In this document: positions 6,292 through 7,860 of the stretch, piece after piece | Layout of the letters: each line of letters opens with the position of its first letter | How positions within the stretch are numbered: the first letter of the stretch is position 1 | Assembly (NCBI GenBank): GCA_903922325.1 | Contig: CAIXTG010000176.1 | Coordinates: forward strand, 1-7,860 | Source: an uncultured Actinomycetes bacterium | GTDB taxonomy: Bacteria; Actinomycetota; Actinomycetes; Nanopelagicales; Nanopelagicaceae | DNA: 7,860 nucleotides | Reading direction: 5' to 3' | The notes under the pieces: generated by a model | Database searches by the model: none | Told to the model about the DNA's origin: nothing | The model's input: only the letters and a program-made list of their open reading frames with translations | Position numbers and translations under genes: made by a program

Positions 6292-7659
6292 ATGGCAGCG
6301 GAGAATGTAAAGAAGCGAGCAATCATCTGGTTTCGCCGTGATTTGCGCATCTCTGATCACCCAGCCCTGTTGGCTGCCATCGAAGCAGCCGATGAGATAG
6401 TTCCACTCTTTATTATGGATAGCCGAATCGCGAGCAAATCCGGTTCTTTTCGATTGGCTTATCTAGCACAAAGTTTGCAGTCACTTGATAAATCTTTGGG
6501 CGAAAAGCTATTGGTAATTGCTGGCGAACCAAGCGAAGTACTAAAAGACGTTATGAGCCGGTATAACGCGACTTCAGTACACGTAAGTGCTGACTACACG
6601 CCTTATGGAGTCGCGCGCGATGCCAAAGTAATTGAAAACGGAATTGAGTTAACTCAAACCGGTAGCCCATATGCAGTGGCACCAGGGCGAGTACGCAAAA
6701 GTGATGAAACTCCGTATCGCGTTTACACGCCGTTTTACCGCGCTTGGTGCACCCATGGCTGGCGCACACCAGCTGCCAAACCATTGAATATTAAGGCTAC
6801 TGAGCCACTTGCTGGTGATCGCAATTTTCCTGAGTGGAATTCCGAAGTCAAGATTTCAGCCGGCGAAAATGCAGCCCTAGATCGCTGGCAAGAATTCCAA
6901 AGCAACGGTCTTGATGCGTATGACGAAAATCGTAACTTTGCGGGCATTGATGGCACCAGTCGGTTAAGTGCGCATTTGCGATGGGGCGAGATACATCCGC
7001 GCACATTGCTAGCAAAACTTGGAGATAGTAAAGCGCACGATGTATTTCGGAAAGAGATCGCCTGGCGCGAATTTTATGCCGATGTATTGCACCACAACCC
7101 ACATACAACATGGGATTACTACGCACCTCGCTTTAAAGAGATGCGATATGACGAACCTGATTCAAAGTTTAATGCTTGGTGCGAAGGCAAGACCGGCTAC
7201 CCATTTGTAGACGCTGCAATGCGACAACTTGTACAAACAGGTTGGATGCATAATCGCACCCGCATGGTTGTGGCTTCTTTCCTAGTTAAAGATTTGCACC
7301 TGGAATGGCAGCACGGTGCTCGTTTCTTTGGCCAACACCTAATTGATTTTGATGTGGCTTCAAATTCACATGGTTGGCAATGGACTGCTGGTTGCGGTAC
7401 AGATGCCTCGCCTTATTACCGAGTCTTTAATCCAATCGAACAAGGAAAGCGTTTCGATGCCGAAGGTGATTACATTCGTAAGTATGTGCCCGAACTTGCA
7501 CACTTATCGGCTGCAGAAATTCACGAACCTTGGTTGTATCTAGATGGATATAGCAATGGGTATGTAGAACGAGTTGTAGATCATGCTGCCGAGCGGATTG
7601 AATCTCTTGAGCGGTTATCAGCAATTAAAGCTGACAAACCCCTAGATCCTCGCGTTTAG
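6292..7659 (+). CDS. phrB: Class I cyclobutane pyrimidine dimer photolyase
   Basis: Light-driven DNA repair enzyme of 455 residues that uses reduced FAD to split UV-induced pyrimidine dimers. The N-terminal antenna-binding fold starts with AIIWFRRDLRISDHPAL (10-26) and includes DYTPYGVARD (101-110). The FAD/DNA-binding helical domain shows GTSRLSAHLRWGEIHPRT (221-238), WREFYADVL (258-266), GKTGYPFVDAAMRQL (299-313), GWMHNRTRM (317-325) and GWQW (361-364). Asn358 matches E. coli Asn378 near flavin N5. W339 and W362 match E. coli electron-transfer residues W359 and W382, but the position of terminal W306 is Tyr286. The antenna cofactor cannot be decided. The ATG at 6292 is preferred; a TTG at 6280 in frame would add only four residues, and no strong ribosome binding site supports either. 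The 3' end overlaps the opposing GGDEF gene by 35 bp. A cryptochrome is less likely given the strong class I photolyase motifs. Confidence 0.93.
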   Translation: MAAENVKKRAIIWFRRDLRISDHPALLAAIEAADEIVPLFIMDSRIASKSGSFRLAYLAQSLQSLDKSLGEKLLVIAGEPSEVLKDVMSRYNATSVHVSADYTPYGVARDAKVIENGIELTQTGSPYAVAPGRVRKSDETPYRVYTPFYRAWCTHGWRTPAAKPLNIKATEPLAGDRNFPEWNSEVKISAGENAALDRWQEFQSNGLDAYDENRNFAGIDGTSRLSAHLRWGEIHPRTLLAKLGDSKAHDVFRKEIAWREFYADVLHHNPHTTWDYYAPRFKEMRYDEPDSKFNAWCEGKTGYPFVDAAMRQLVQTGWMHNRTRMVVASFLVKDLHLEWQHGARFFGQHLIDFDVASNSHGWQWTAGCGTDASPYYRVFNPIEQGKRFDAEGDYIRKYVPELAHLSAAEIHEPWLYLDGYSNGYVERVVDHAAERIESLERLSAIKADKPLDPRV

Positions 7660-7860
7660 CTTTATACATTGCTTGATCGGCGCGATGCATCATGTCGCGA
7701 GTTCCATCATTGGTTACGAAACCAACGCTGACGCCAATCATGATCGTTTCACCAGCTATCGAAAATGGATAACTAGCACTGGCATGAAGAGCTAAAGCAG
7801 CCTCCATAGTGCTTTCAAAATCCCCAGAAATCAGGGCCCCAAACTCATCGCCACCCAACC
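7625..7860 (-). CDS. Diguanylate cyclase GGDEF domain, C-terminal part (5' end beyond window)
   Basis: The last 77-78 codons of a gene entering from the right edge. An intact GGDEF active-site motif lies at the very start of the visible part, followed by MIGVSVGFV (beta-strand with the family's S-x-G) and ADQAMYKAKR, the usual end of the domain. The intact GGDEF predicts synthesis of cyclic-di-GMP. The upstream I-site and any sensor or membrane domains lie outside the window. The final residues (EDLGVCQL) replace the usual GRN ending and are encoded antisense to the photolyase C-terminus (35-bp convergent overlap, stop TAA at 7625-7627). Confidence 0.88.
   Translation of the reverse strand, partial: LGGDEFGALISGDFESTMEAALALHASASYPFSIAGETIMIGVSVGFVTNDGTRDMMHRADQAMYKAKREDLGVCQL

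Noticed and set aside
6551..7126. Several minus-strand open frames inside the photolyase gene
   Set aside because: They lie entirely antisense to conserved photolyase motifs and encode low-complexity, unrecognisable products.
1..7860. Search for mobile elements, CRISPR arrays, defence or biosynthetic gene clusters
   Set aside because: No transposase, integrase, direct-repeat array, phage or defence protein was found; all sizeable genes have ordinary family assignments.

Overview
The window reads as a compact segment of a bacterial chromosome. Protein character points to an actinobacterium, but one with a moderate, A/T-tolerant base composition and very tight gene packing: a 1-bp operon overlap, two convergent overlaps of 11 and 35 bp, and one divergent gap of only 17 bp. 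This is best matched by a genome-streamlined freshwater actinobacterium of the Nanopelagicales (acI) type. That assignment is inference from general features, not from a marker gene.

Left and centre (about 1-5460) form an alpha-glucan uptake and breakdown locus. A MalE-like sugar-binding protein is on the minus strand (56-1288). It diverges, across the only sizeable non-coding gap (1289-1543), from a two-gene plus-strand operon. The first operon gene is a cytoplasmic neopullulanase/cyclomaltodextrinase-like GH13 enzyme (1544-3364). The second is a secreted GH13 alpha-amylase with a C-terminal beta-rich domain (3364-5460). The logic is consistent: the secreted amylase cuts external starch or glycogen, the binding protein captures maltodextrins for an ABC importer whose membrane genes would lie left of base 1, and the cytoplasmic enzyme finishes the oligosaccharides. 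The shared gap carries several short palindromes that could be operators. A hairpin with a C(UUCG)G tetraloop sits exactly on the malE stop codon.

Right (5450-7860): a minus-strand esterase of the EstD/enterochelin-esterase type (5450-6274) converges on the amylase. A class I CPD photolyase (6292-7659, plus) starts 17 bp away from the esterase start. The C-terminal half of a GGDEF diguanylate cyclase (7625-7860, minus, cut by the window edge) overlaps the photolyase 3' end by 35 bp.

I see no RNA genes, mobile elements, CRISPR arrays or long repeats. The window is mostly ordinary metabolism. The points most worth a second look are the tyrosine replacing the terminal tryptophan of the photolyase electron-transfer chain, the malE stop-codon hairpin, the absence of a lipobox in the binding protein, and the overlapping gene ends.
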